A DNA stretch of 64,000 nt from Perlucidibaca sp. (GTDB taxonomy: Bacteria; Pseudomonadota; Gammaproteobacteria; Pseudomonadales; Moraxellaceae): contig JAHFSA010000001.1 in assembly GCA_023265995.1 (NCBI GenBank), positions 124,001 to 188,000 of the forward strand, written 5' to 3'. The notes beneath the pieces were generated by a model. The model made no database searches and was not told the origin of the DNA. It saw nothing but the letters and a program-made list of their open reading frames with translations. The position numbers were made by a program, and so were the translations under genes. Shown in pieces: positions 54,151-62,682 of the stretch (positions are counted from its first letter, which is position 1; every line of letters begins with the position of its first letter).

Positions 54151-54170
54151 AGGGGCTCATAAGAGCCCCT
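54151..54170. terminator. Bidirectional hairpin between hns-like and radC-like genes
   Basis: AGGGGCTC-ATAA-GAGCCCCT, a perfect 8-bp stem that overlaps the last codon of the convergent radC-like gene; it can end both transcripts. Confidence 0.6.
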
Positions 54171-54660
54171 GTTCCGCGAACGACACCGACCTGAAGCCTC
54201 CGACCACGATGTGGTCGAGCACTCGCACGTCCACCAGCAACAGCGCCTCCTGCAGACGCTTGGTGATTTGCCGATCCGCTACGCTCGGCTCCGGGTGCCC
54301 GGACGGGTGGTTGTGCGCGATGATCATGGCGCCCGCGTTCAGCGCCAGCGCCTCCTTCACGACTTCGCGCGGATGCACGCTGGCACTGTCGAGCGTGCCC
54401 CGGAACATCTCGCGATAGGCGATCAGCCGGTGCTGGTTGTCGAGGAAGAGCGCCGCGAAGACCTCGTGCTCCAGGCCTGCCAGCTTCATCTGCAGGAAAT
54501 CCTTCGTCGCTTGCGGCGAGGTGAACTGCTCGCCCCGCTGCATTTTCTGGTCGATGACCTGACGAGCCACTTCGAGGATCTCCTCCGGAGTGGCTGCCGC
54601 GTAGCGGCCCTTGGCGTCACGAACGAGGAGCTTGGCGTGAGACTGAGCGATGCGATTCAT
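54157..54660 (-). CDS. RadC-like JAB-domain protein
   Basis: 167 residues with the JAB/MPN metalloprotease motif: glutamate in HEVFAALFLDNQHRLI region, HNHPSG at about 122-127 and a following aspartate in PSVADRQIT. Usual on Tn4371-type ICEs near the integrase end; despite the name, no repair role is established. The ATG at 54660 has GGAGAAAG upstream. Confidence 0.88.
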   Translation of the reverse strand: MNRIAQSHAKLLVRDAKGRYAAATPEEILEVARQVIDQKMQRGEQFTSPQATKDFLQMKLAGLEHEVFAALFLDNQHRLIAYREMFRGTLDSASVHPREVVKEALALNAGAMIIAHNHPSGHPEPSVADRQITKRLQEALLLVDVRVLDHIVVGGFRSVSFAEQGLL

Positions 54661-55192
54661 GGTCTTTCTCCGATCTGCGGGCGGATTTGCCCGAGACCGG
54701 CGGAACACATCGCAGCGGAGCAGTCAGGGATCGCAGACGGCGTAGCCGCGAGCATGCAGAGCACGCGCAGTCCTTGACGGCGAGAACGGTGTGGTACGGT
54801 GAAGGGATCAGCAAGGCCGACCCACTGCCCTCTGAAGCAACCACGGATTTGAACGAAGGTACGGATACGTTTTTACGGGCTTGCGTGACCGCATGCGATC
54901 GCTGCTAGCCCCAAACATCGCGCAGATAGCTGATCAAACCTGATCTTAGCTACTTGCGACCAAGTCCGGACGCTCCCGTATGACGGCTTACGGCCAGAAG
55001 CGGACGCACGGTTGGCCACGCTGAAAGCGGGCATTGGTAGAGTGGGCTAATGCGAGCGGTAGGGTGCTCACAAACCATACTTGCTAGACAGCCATCCACA
55101 GCCGCAGGCATGATAGGAACCTTTTCTCTACAAGTCTGTGTCTATACATCGTCCAAGTGATAGATGACTAGCGCTCGTTCGAGGTAGAAGGG
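54661..55192. other. Non-coding stretch before rnlA
   Basis: About 530 bases with no convincing gene on either strand. It contains the radC-like promoter region and, toward 55192, the leader of rnlA. No strong repeats or hairpins were recognised. Confidence 0.4.
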
Positions 55193-56266
55193 ATGTCTGA
55201 CTACAAAGACCTGAACCTGAATCGAGAGACTCTGGATGCGAACATCCAGAGCTTCATGGTGTCGAACAGCTACACGCTGGACGGCGGGATTCAGTCGCTC
55301 GAAAAACGCAAACGCGTCGTCTTTGGTGCTGCGGGCTCTGAGTATGCTACCGTTGATCTGCACCTGAACGGGACAGGTACAACTACTGTCCAATGGAAGA
55401 TGGGGAAGAACCAGTCAGTAGGCGAGCAACTTGCCGCCCACTTGAAAGCTACAATCAACCCTGCCGAGTTTGAGAATGTAAATTATTCCCTTAAGGGAAT
55501 AACTAGTGATTCATTTGATCCGATTCTGGAATGCCTTAAAGAGTCGGCCGACATTGAAATAACCCCCGTTCGAGATGAAGCGATTTGCAAGCAGGTGACA
55601 CTGAGAAGCGCTTCCCATCAGGATAGTCTAACTCTTACCCACCATCGCACGACAAGAGTTTTGCAGATTCAGGGAAAACCTCTTTCTTGTTATCGACGAG
55701 TTATATTTATGCTCACCGACCTTCTGGACTTGAAGGGGCTTGAGCAAGTTTTGTATAGAAAAGATGACAGCAGCGCGGAAATTGTCCGGAAGGAGATGGC
55801 AGAAGATTACCTGAAGGGTTTTTTCCCTCGCTGCTATGGCGATCTTCCGGAGGCAGTGAAAAAACTGTTAATTTCTAGCTGCTGCGTTAAGTTGGCAGCT
55901 CCGAAGCTGCCAGACTATTGTCTATTGCTTTATCCTGACCTGCGCTCCCTGGAAGGCATCCTGAAACAGGAGATGAGCGGCTACTCGATGTCCGTTGAAG
56001 ACGCCAACGATGGCTTTGGTGAATTCTTTGACGTTAAGGGTGGCATATGTACGCTGAAGCCTGAGTATGAAGCCGCTGTTGGGCACGCGGCGATGGTAGA
56101 TGCCTTTAACAAAGGCTATAGTTTTTTCAGGAAACACCGTCATACAATATTCCACATGGAAGAATTTCCTGACGGCAGCAGAATGATAGATACGTTGGAT
56201 AAGGCCATTAGTCTGTCAAAAGCTGCTTATGCAGCTATCGACGGACTTTATACAGCAAGAATGTAA
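55193..56266 (+). CDS. rnlA: RnlA toxin (RNase LS)
   Basis: 357 residues, the same length as E. coli RnlA, and similar throughout: YKDLNLNRETLDANIQSF at the start, PLSCYRRVIFMLTDLLDLKG, KLAAPKLPDYCLLLYPDLRS, LEGILKQEMSGYSM and FFRKHRHTIFHMEEFPDGSR at the C-terminus. RnlA is a HEPN-type endoribonuclease that degrades mRNA when its antitoxin is lost, blocking T4-like phages that lack Dmd. The motif RKHRHTIFH near 311-319 carries the likely catalytic residues. The antitoxin gene follows immediately. Confidence 0.87.
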   Translation: MSDYKDLNLNRETLDANIQSFMVSNSYTLDGGIQSLEKRKRVVFGAAGSEYATVDLHLNGTGTTTVQWKMGKNQSVGEQLAAHLKATINPAEFENVNYSLKGITSDSFDPILECLKESADIEITPVRDEAICKQVTLRSASHQDSLTLTHHRTTRVLQIQGKPLSCYRRVIFMLTDLLDLKGLEQVLYRKDDSSAEIVRKEMAEDYLKGFFPRCYGDLPEAVKKLLISSCCVKLAAPKLPDYCLLLYPDLRSLEGILKQEMSGYSMSVEDANDGFGEFFDVKGGICTLKPEYEAAVGHAAMVDAFNKGYSFFRKHRHTIFHMEEFPDGSRMIDTLDKAISLSKAAYAAIDGLYTARM

Positions 56267-56605
56267 ATGATTAAGATAATTCGCATTGTCGGTGAAATCG
56301 CAGTGATTACAGCCACAGCTGATTTTCATCCTTTGCGCCAGACAAGACAACTCACCACAGAACTCGTCCGTTTAGATTTCGAGGGCTTGGTGCTGTTCGA
56401 CTTGCTAGCGGTCAATGGGCTAGCCCCAAATCGTTTCGCCTCGATGAAATTTGGCAAGAACGGGTTTGATCGCTCCTCATTTGCAGTTGAGTCCGACGTT
56501 AGTTTAAGCATTCAGGATGAACAAGACTTGATTGCCAAGAGCGATCCGACATTCCTTCTCGGTAGCGTCCTCTCGTCTAGCGAGTTGAAAAAATTCGCAC
56601 ACTAG
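56267..56605 (+). CDS. rnlB: RnlB antitoxin
   Basis: 112 residues; the central EGLVLFDLLAVNGLAPNRFA aligns with the corresponding segment of E. coli RnlB. Its ATG follows the rnlA stop with no spacer. It inhibits RnlA and needs continued synthesis; phage shut-off of the host frees the toxin. The pair is a type II toxin-antitoxin system used for phage defence. Confidence 0.75.
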   Translation: MIKIIRIVGEIAVITATADFHPLRQTRQLTTELVRLDFEGLVLFDLLAVNGLAPNRFASMKFGKNGFDRSSFAVESDVSLSIQDEQDLIAKSDPTFLLGSVLSSSELKKFAH

Positions 56606-56847
56606 CCTGCCAATCTCATTAGCGTTGTTATCCGCACTTACGTATACAGTGCCAGTAATAGGCTTTCCGAGCTAAAAAAGCGCTTGCCGGGCAAGTTCAG
56701 AGAGACGTGGCCGATCTTGAGTCCGGAAGAAGGCAAAGCAGAAATCCGGGGGTTTTTCATTCCATCAGAGGCTGGCTCCCGGATTACGCTTTGCCACATT
56801 CTGGCTTCGTTTTGGCCTAATTTTCTTTTCACGACCGTCCGCAGCTG
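56606..56847 (+). pseudogene. Unidentified coding-like fragment after rnlB
   Basis: Directly after the rnlB stop, in the same frame, 80 open codons encode a protein-like sequence (YVYSASNRLSELKKRLPGKF, then GKAEIRGFFIPSEAGSRITL and ASFWPNFLFTTVRS) ending in TGA. It has no ATG or GTG near its beginning. It looks like the 3' part of a lost gene. I do not recognise it. Confidence 0.35.
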
Positions 56848-56932
56848 ACCGGGTGCGGACAATAAATACCGACGCACATCAGCACCTCAATCCTGCAACA
56901 AATTTCTAGACCTAAGTGAACGTGCCAAGGCT

Positions 56933-57832
56933 TCAGAATGGGATATCAGCGTCTTGAGAGTTTGCGAGGTCTACAAAATAAATTATTTGCGAAGCACATA
57001 CCGCTAATACGTACTCTGTTACCTCAGCCGTTGCGGCTCCTCCAGAAGAGCCTCCATGGCCTACGCCGTTTCCGCCGCTTCTATAGCCATAAGTTCCCGA
57101 GATCGTTTGAACTAGGGCCCTTGGCATTGATACTTCACTTGTCGTGGCGAGCCACTTAGCTAGATCTCCTAGGGTAGCAGCCTTAGCAGAAGGAAATAGC
57201 GCCTTCCCGGCTGCCTCGACAGCGCAGACCGCTTCTTTCACTGAATTCTCGTAGTCCGGTTTCGCCGGATGACGGAAAAAGCTCATGGCCTTCTCATAGT
57301 GTCTCCTAGCACTCCCCAGTTTTGGGTCACCAAGAACCACCTGAGCCCGAGTAGTGACTTCGACGGTGTGTTTTCGACCTCTCCGATTTACCTTTCCACT
57401 TGAGAACTCAAAAGCAAGTGACTCCTCAGTAAATATGCGTTGCAGCTCATCCGCGATATATGCCTGTGCTTCGGCCTTAGAGGTCGTTTCCTGATACTCG
57501 TTATCCCACTCGTAGCCTACCGAGGTGGCTAAGTGGCTATATAGCCTTTCGCAGAAGTCATAGACCTTATCCCACTCTAAATCCTGAAGTATCGACTCGG
57601 CGTGGTTCTTTGCTGCCTTGAGATCAGATGTCTTACTGCGTTCGTACTCAATAGGCGGTAGGCGCCCAATGCGCTGAACCTCACGCGATATGGGAATCCA
57701 TGAGGGAACGTACTGGCGCTCAACCAAGTCGAGCAGAAGATGTAGCAGTGCATTCCGTGCGCTTGCAGGGAACTCCTTATCAATTTGACGATGCGCGCCT
57801 CTGTTCCGAGCTGAAAAAGGTGCTTCTGACAT
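56933..57832 (-). CDS. AbiJ-like abortive infection protein
   Basis: 299 residues. The N-terminal LLHLLLDLVERQYVPSWIPI and DKVYDFCERLYSH region resembles the AbiJ N-terminal domain 4, and the C-terminal ENSVKEAVCAVEAAGKALFP, then TYGYRSGGNGVGHGGSSGG, resembles the HEPN-like end of AbiJ proteins. Such proteins act in phage defence. It is the second gene of a leftward pair, 41 bp after an unknown 271-residue protein. AGAGG precedes the ATG. Confidence 0.6.
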   Translation of the reverse strand: MSEAPFSARNRGAHRQIDKEFPASARNALLHLLLDLVERQYVPSWIPISREVQRIGRLPPIEYERSKTSDLKAAKNHAESILQDLEWDKVYDFCERLYSHLATSVGYEWDNEYQETTSKAEAQAYIADELQRIFTEESLAFEFSSGKVNRRGRKHTVEVTTRAQVVLGDPKLGSARRHYEKAMSFFRHPAKPDYENSVKEAVCAVEAAGKALFPSAKAATLGDLAKWLATTSEVSMPRALVQTISGTYGYRSGGNGVGHGGSSGGAATAEVTEYVLAVCASQIIYFVDLANSQDADIPF

Positions 57833-57873
57833 ATCGCCTCTGGGGTCTAACGCTCAAATGCCAGCTTTCGCTA

Positions 57874-58689
57874 TCAGCCGCACATATCGCAGGTCAGTAG
57901 ATGGTTGGTGTAGGGGCGGCGCCCTTGATGGGGGTCGATGATCCGTTCCGGATGGTAATGATCTCGAACGCATTCGGGAGGGATATTTTGGCGCACGACA
58001 TAGCAAGGGGGATCATCCCCAAATGGCATGGGGCGTCGAGCGGCTAATTGCCCCCATTCGGATAAGATCATCTTCGCTACCTCTACGTGCTGCGTCGCAG
58101 GTACGAGGCAAACCGGGACATCAACTTCCAGAATCGTCGGGATACCGTAGTTGCGAAGTCGGAAGCGGTAGTCCTCGCCGCTAGGAGAGTGGCCTAGGTG
58201 TGCCGCGAGCGCCATCACATATTCACTGCCCTGGATGAGGTAGTGGCCGCACTCCTTAATCAGAAACTGATCACTGCCCACGAGCCACATTGCGCCACGC
58301 TCTCCATCGCTGCGGTCGGAAAATTGCTTGATGACACTTTCCACGTGTGCCTTGGGCGCATCGGAAAAAATCTTGCGGAACATGTCGCACAGAAGATCAC
58401 TATTCTGTCCAAGCAAGCCTTCTTCGTAGTAGCTGCTCAACCGTAACGGGCGGCAGCCATGAAAGCCTTTGAAGTGTGTGTAGTAGCCGGTTAGACCACT
58501 CACAAACTCGGACAGAATGTATCGCGAATCTGGAAGCCAAGACAAATTGTCAGACCAGCATTCTGGTCGCTCTTGCAAGAGATATCCCCGTAGTTCGGCG
58601 GTGAGTACATGGCCTGCATAGTGGCGAATGCTGGCCAGCCAGCTACGGCGCTTTCTCCAGTCAAAAATCTTGGTATTTGTCACAGGCAA
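57874..58689 (-). CDS. Unknown protein with ADP-ribosyltransferase-like pattern
   Basis: 271 residues. FKGFHGCRPLRLSSYYEEGLL (His77, Gly78, Arg80, Tyr87-88, Gly91-Leu93) resembles the first strand and helix of H-Y type ADP-ribosyltransferases; GHYLIQGSEYVMALAAHLG and PTILEVDVPVCLVP could be the second and later strands. This is a fold guess. It precedes the AbiJ-like gene by 41 bp on the same strand, so the two may form one defence operon. It starts with TTG or GTG and ends with cysteines (LLTCDMCG). Confidence 0.5.
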   Translation of the reverse strand: MPVTNTKIFDWRKRRSWLASIRHYAGHVLTAELRGYLLQERPECWSDNLSWLPDSRYILSEFVSGLTGYYTHFKGFHGCRPLRLSSYYEEGLLGQNSDLLCDMFRKIFSDAPKAHVESVIKQFSDRSDGERGAMWLVGSDQFLIKECGHYLIQGSEYVMALAAHLGHSPSGEDYRFRLRNYGIPTILEVDVPVCLVPATQHVEVAKMILSEWGQLAARRPMPFGDDPPCYVVRQNIPPECVRDHYHPERIIDPHQGRRPYTNHLLTCDMCG

Positions 58690-58899
58690 TAGTGAGCTCT
58701 TGGGTAGATGGAATGTAGCCGAATTTTTCTTTGTAAGCTAACTAGATGGCCGCTCCGGGTCGAAATGAGCCACACGCAGCCCAGCAAGAGACCTCCCCGA
58801 TCACCCATCTACGCCGTTCTACGCCTCAGCATGTTGGGCATGCATCATATGGTTGGCCAACATGGCAGACATCTCCCCACGATGAGATGGAATGCCGCC

Positions 58900-59088
58900 A
58901 TGTTGCCCAAGCACGAAGACCGCGTGATTTTTCGTCCAGAACTGCAGGAGCTGCTGCATGTCAGTAGCGAAACCATTCGGCGCTGGCTGCTGGCTCACAA
59001 GCTGCCAGCACCCGACGTGGCTTTGACCCGCAAGACTGTAGGCTGGAAACGCTCCACGCTGGAAAGCGCCGGTATCAGACTGGCGTGA
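58900..59088 (+). CDS. Small helix-turn-helix protein, excisionase candidate
   Basis: About 62 residues: DRVIFRPELQELLHVSSETI, then RRWLLAHKLPAPD, a MerR/AlpA-like helix-turn-helix, ending LESAGIRLA. Its 3' end overlaps the convergent integrase gene by 14 bases. Proteins of this size beside a P4-type integrase are usually recombination directionality factors. Start uncertain (58882 or 58900). Confidence 0.55.
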   Translation: MLPKHEDRVIFRPELQELLHVSSETIRRWLLAHKLPAPDVALTRKTVGWKRSTLESAGIRLA

Positions 59089-60250
59089 GCCCGCAACCGT
59101 TCAGCCAGTCGGCCCAGTCCTGCAGCATCGTCTTGCGATCAGACAGATACTCGGCGCGGTTGTAGACTGCCCGAATCTTGTTGTCTGGCACATGCGCCAG
59201 CTGGCGCTCGATGGCATCTGGCGAGTACCCATTTTCATTGGCCCAGGTACTGGCCACCGACCGCCAACCATGCCCCGTCATGCGGCCTTTGTAACCCATG
59301 CGCGCCATCAGGTAGAGCACGGCATTTTCGGACATGGGTCTATCCATACGATGCGGCGCCGAGAACACATAGCGGGCCTCAGGCCGGCAACGCGCCCTGA
59401 GCTGCTTCAACACTTCAATGGCCTGCAGCGACAGCGGCACCAGATGCTCCCGCTCCCGCTTCATCTTGCCCGCCGGGATCAGCCAGGTTTGAGTGGCTTC
59501 ATCAATCTCCGACCACTCCATCATGCGCAGCTCATTGGTGCGCACCCAAGTCAGCGCCAACAGTCGGCAAGCCAGCACGCTCTGCAAGTCACCCTCCAGC
59601 GCCAGGCGCTGCAGGAACTCGGGTACCTCTCGCAGACTGAGCGCGGCGAAGCTGGTGGTCTTTGTGCGGCCGAATGCTTTTTCTGGCCGGATCAACGCTG
59701 CTGGGTTGCTCAATGTCAGACTATTTTCGACAGCCCATTCGAAGACCTGACCGATCCACATACGCACCTTGCGGACATAGACATGCAGGCCAGCCGCATC
59801 CATACGCAGCAGCTCCCCTAGCAGATCCTCGCGCGTGATGGTGGAGATAGGCCGGGCCAGCAATCGCGAGAGGTGCATTTCGATGCCCCGCTCCGCGTTG
59901 CTGCGATAAGAAGCCGACACATCCTTGCGACCAGCCCAGTAAGCATCCGAGGCCTCTTTCAAGGTCATGGCCTGACGACTGATGCGACGCGGAGCCATCG
60001 GGTCCTTGCCATCGATCAAGGCCTTCTTGGCCTCATCCCGCTTGGCCCGCGCCTCTGACAGCGAAACCTCAGGATACGGCCCCAGACTCATGGTCTGCGG
60101 CTTGCCCGCCACGCGATAGGCCAGACGCCAGGTGCGTGAGCCGGTGGCAGAAACATAGAGATGCAAACCACCGCCATCGAAGAGCTTGTAGGGCTTCTCG
60201 GCGGGCTTGGCGCCCTTGCAACGGGCATCGGTCAAGGTGTTTGTAGGCAT
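59075..60250 (-). CDS. P4-type tyrosine integrase (DUF4102 plus phage integrase)
   Basis: 391 residues. The N-terminal DUF4102 arm-binding domain has LTDARCKGAKPAEKPYKLFD, GGGLHLYVSATGSRTWRLAY and SLGPYPEVSLSEARAKRDEA. The C-terminal catalytic domain has arginine in TWVRTNELRMMEW, the H-x-x-R in MTGHGWRSVASTWANENG and the C-terminal LAHVPDNKIRAVYNRAEYLS with histidine and the nucleophile tyrosine. It integrates the element into the 3' end of the adjacent tRNA-Ser. The ATG has GAGGGCGG upstream; paired arm-like repeats lie in its promoter. Confidence 0.93.
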   Translation of the reverse strand: MPTNTLTDARCKGAKPAEKPYKLFDGGGLHLYVSATGSRTWRLAYRVAGKPQTMSLGPYPEVSLSEARAKRDEAKKALIDGKDPMAPRRISRQAMTLKEASDAYWAGRKDVSASYRSNAERGIEMHLSRLLARPISTITREDLLGELLRMDAAGLHVYVRKVRMWIGQVFEWAVENSLTLSNPAALIRPEKAFGRTKTTSFAALSLREVPEFLQRLALEGDLQSVLACRLLALTWVRTNELRMMEWSEIDEATQTWLIPAGKMKREREHLVPLSLQAIEVLKQLRARCRPEARYVFSAPHRMDRPMSENAVLYLMARMGYKGRMTGHGWRSVASTWANENGYSPDAIERQLAHVPDNKIRAVYNRAEYLSDRKTMLQDWADWLNGCGLTPV

Positions 60251-60271
60251 CGTGCCGCCCTCTCCCGACTC

Positions 60272-60293
60272 ATACCTACAGCGATACCTACAG
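60272..60293. repeat. Paired arm-type integrase sites, right end
   Basis: ATACCTACAG at 60272-60281 and again at 60284-60293 (12-bp period), in the integrase promoter. The left end of the element has the same pair with one or two changes (12203-12224). Confidence 0.5.
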
Positions 60294-60351
60294 ACTGGCT
60301 GTGGTGAACCGTGGTTTTCGGTGGTGAAGCGAGGGCTACCGTGCAAAAGAA

Positions 60352-60392
60352 AACCCCCGGAAGCCTTGATAATACTGGGCTTTGCGGGGGTT
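60352..60392. terminator. Hairpin between integrase and tRNA-Ser
   Basis: AACCCCCG at 60352-60359 pairs with CGGGGGTT at 60385-60392, with an inner AAGCC/GGGCTT stem. Probably the terminator downstream of tRNA-Ser (read leftward). Confidence 0.55.
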
Positions 60393-60422
60393 ATCTAGGG
60401 GTATTGCCAACCATGTTGGACT

Positions 60423-60447
60423 TGATCTGGCGGTGAGAGAGGGATTC
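60423..60447. repeat. att repeat, right end of the 48-kb ICE
   Basis: 25 bp identical to 12134-12158, covering the last 20 bases of tRNA-Ser including CCA plus 5 bases beyond. Integration kept the tRNA intact. Confidence 0.78.
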
Positions 60448-60518
60448 GAACCCTCGATACGGAGTTACCGTATACACGCTTTCCAGGCGTGCTCCTTCAA
60501 CCACTCGGACACCTCACC
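60428..60518 (-). tRNA. tRNA-Ser (GGA)
   Basis: On the minus strand: acceptor GGTGAGG pairs with TCTCACC, discriminator G, encoded CCA. The anticodon loop CTGGAAA gives anticodon GGA. A long variable arm (TATACGG...CCGTAT type) is typical of serine tRNA, and the T-loop is GGTTCGAATCC. 91 nt. It is the integration site of the ICE. Confidence 0.97.
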
Positions 60519-60702
60519 GGGGACCGCATCAGTGTACTGCTGCTGCGGCGCGCAATCCTAGCGGATGGCACCGGGCTTGGCAAAGGCTTTTTCGCCGGTC
60601 GACAGCTTGGCTGCCGGCAGGCGCACGGTGCTAAAATCGTGGCCCGAAAACGAGGTTGTCGACGTCATCCGGCCCGGATCGACGCACACCATCGAGGAAT
60701 GT

Positions 60703-62595
60703 ATGCAAGCAGTGTCAGCTGGCCAGGATAGCGTCAAGCGCCAGTTTGCGTTGACTGCCGGAGCACTGGGAGTGGTGTTCGGCGACATCGGCACCAGCCC
60801 CCTCTACGCCCTCAAGGAATGTTTCCACGCCGCTCACGGCCTTGCCATCACGCATGACAACGTGGTCGGCATTCTGTCGCTGATCTTCTGGTCGTTGATG
60901 ATCATTGTCTCGATCAAGTACATCGCCTTCATCATGCGTGCCGACAACCGTGGCGAGGGCGGCATCATGGCCCTGCTCGCGCTGGCGCTGCGCGCGAACT
61001 ACCGGCACACCTGGCTGCGCCCGGTGCTGATCGGCATCGGCCTGTTCGGCGCCGCCCTGTTCTTCGGCGACGGCATGATCACGCCGGCCATTTCGGTGCT
61101 GTCAGCGGTCGAGGGCCTGAATGTGGTGTCGCCGGGGCTGGAAGACTTCGTCATTCCCATCACCGTGGCGGTGCTGATCTCGCTGTTCCTGATCCAGCGC
61201 CATGGCACGGCGTCGGTGGGCGCGCTGTTCGGCCCGGTCATGCTGGTCTGGTTCAGCACGCTGGGCGGCCTCGGGCTCTACAACATCCAGCAGTTCCCGC
61301 AGGTGCTGGAGCTGGTCAATCCGTTCTGGGCCATGCACTTCATTGCCCAGAACCATGTCACCGCCTTCATCACCCTGGGTGCGGTGGTGCTGACCATTAC
61401 CGGTGGCGAGGCGCTCTACGCCGACATGGGCCACTTCGGGCGCAAGCCCATACGCCGCGCCTGGTTCCTGCTGGTGCTGCCGGCGCTGGTGCTGAACTAC
61501 TGCGGCCAGGGCGCGCTGCTGCTCAGCGATCCTAGCGCGGTGGAGAATCCGTTCTATCGCCTGGCGCCCGAATGGGCCCTGTATCCGCTCATCATCCTGT
61601 CCACGCTGGCCACGGTGATCGCTTCGCAGGCGGTGATTTCCGGTGTCTTCTCGCTGGCCCGTCAGGCCATGCTGCTGGGCTATCTGCCGCGCTTCCAGAT
61701 CCGCCACACCTCGGATCGCGAGATGGGGCAGATCTACATTCCGTTCTTCAACTGGACGCTGCTGGGCACCATCATCCTGCTCGTGCTGACCTTCAAGTCG
61801 TCGAGCAACCTGGCCTCGGCCTACGGCATTGCCGTGACCATGACCATGATCTGTGATGCCCTGCTGCTGCTGGTGGTCGCGCACAAGCTCTGGGGCTGGC
61901 ACCCGGCGGCGGCGGTGCTGGCCACCCTGCCCTTCCTGGTCGTCGACTTCGCCTTCTTCGGCGCCACGTCGCTGAAGATCGTGCAGGGCGGCTGGTTCCC
62001 GCTGTCGATAGGCATGACGGCCTTCTTCATCATGGCCACCTGGAAGCGCGGTCGCGTCATTCTCAGCGAGCGTCTGAGCGCCGAGACCATGCCGCTCAAC
62101 CTCTTCGTCAACAGCATAGGCGCCAGCGCCGGCCAGACGGTGCCGGGCACGGCGGTGTTCATGACCGGCTCGCATCAGTATGTGCCGCATGCCCTGCTAC
62201 ACAACATGAAGCACAACAAGATCATCCACGAGCGCAATGTGCTGCTGACCCTGGTCACCCGCGACGTGCCCTTTGTCGATGATGGCGAGCGTCTGCGCGT
62301 CGAGCGCATCGCCCACGAGTTCTATCTGGTCACCGCCGCCTACGGCTTCAAGGAACAGCCGGACATTCCCGAGCTCTTCAAGCTTTCCGCCAGCCAGGGT
62401 CTGCTCGACTTCGACATGATGGACACCAGCTTCTTCGTGTCGCGCGAGCGCATCATGGCATCCGGCACGCGCGGCATGTCGCTCTGGCGCGAGAAGCTGT
62501 TCGTGGCCATGGCGCGCAATGCCGTGTCGGCCACCGACTTCTTCCACATTCCCACCAACCGCGTGGTCGAGATGGGCACCCAGGTCCAGCTCTGA
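60703..62595 (+). CDS. kup: Potassium uptake protein Kup
   Basis: A 630-residue Kup/HAK/KT potassium transporter with about 12 membrane segments. Signature VVFGDIGTSPLYALKECF at about 23-40, GEGGIMALLALALRANY and ALFFGDGMITPAISVLSAVE. It imports K+ with H+. The ATG at 60703 is chosen because GAGGA lies just upstream; longer frames from 60565 lack this. It is chromosomal and lies outside the mobile element. A strong terminator follows. Confidence 0.95.
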   Translation: MQAVSAGQDSVKRQFALTAGALGVVFGDIGTSPLYALKECFHAAHGLAITHDNVVGILSLIFWSLMIIVSIKYIAFIMRADNRGEGGIMALLALALRANYRHTWLRPVLIGIGLFGAALFFGDGMITPAISVLSAVEGLNVVSPGLEDFVIPITVAVLISLFLIQRHGTASVGALFGPVMLVWFSTLGGLGLYNIQQFPQVLELVNPFWAMHFIAQNHVTAFITLGAVVLTITGGEALYADMGHFGRKPIRRAWFLLVLPALVLNYCGQGALLLSDPSAVENPFYRLAPEWALYPLIILSTLATVIASQAVISGVFSLARQAMLLGYLPRFQIRHTSDREMGQIYIPFFNWTLLGTIILLVLTFKSSSNLASAYGIAVTMTMICDALLLLVVAHKLWGWHPAAAVLATLPFLVVDFAFFGATSLKIVQGGWFPLSIGMTAFFIMATWKRGRVILSERLSAETMPLNLFVNSIGASAGQTVPGTAVFMTGSHQYVPHALLHNMKHNKIIHERNVLLTLVTRDVPFVDDGERLRVERIAHEFYLVTAAYGFKEQPDIPELFKLSASQGLLDFDMMDTSFFVSRERIMASGTRGMSLWREKLFVAMARNAVSATDFFHIPTNRVVEMGTQVQL

Positions 62596-62617
62596 GCCCT
62601 GCCTCGGCGACAACGAA

Positions 62618-62642
62618 AAGGCCCCTCACGGGGCCTTTTTCA
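62618..62642 (+). terminator. Rho-independent terminator after kup
   Basis: AAGGCCCC-TCAC-GGGGCCTT followed by TTTC: an 8-bp GC-rich stem with a T-run, 22 bases after the kup stop. Confidence 0.88.
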
Positions 62643-62682
62643 TTTGCCGACTGCCTTTTGCCTGACCGACGCTGGCGACCGC

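Noticed and set aside
54687..54908. 73-codon plus-strand frame before rnlA
   Set aside because: No ribosome site, no motif and biased composition; treated as non-coding.
56638..56877. 79-codon minus-strand frame after rnlB
   Set aside because: Composition is unlike a protein, and the plus strand reads as more protein-like over the same bases.
61102..62190. 362-codon frame opposite kup
   Set aside because: Glutamine/histidine/arginine-rich shadow of kup.
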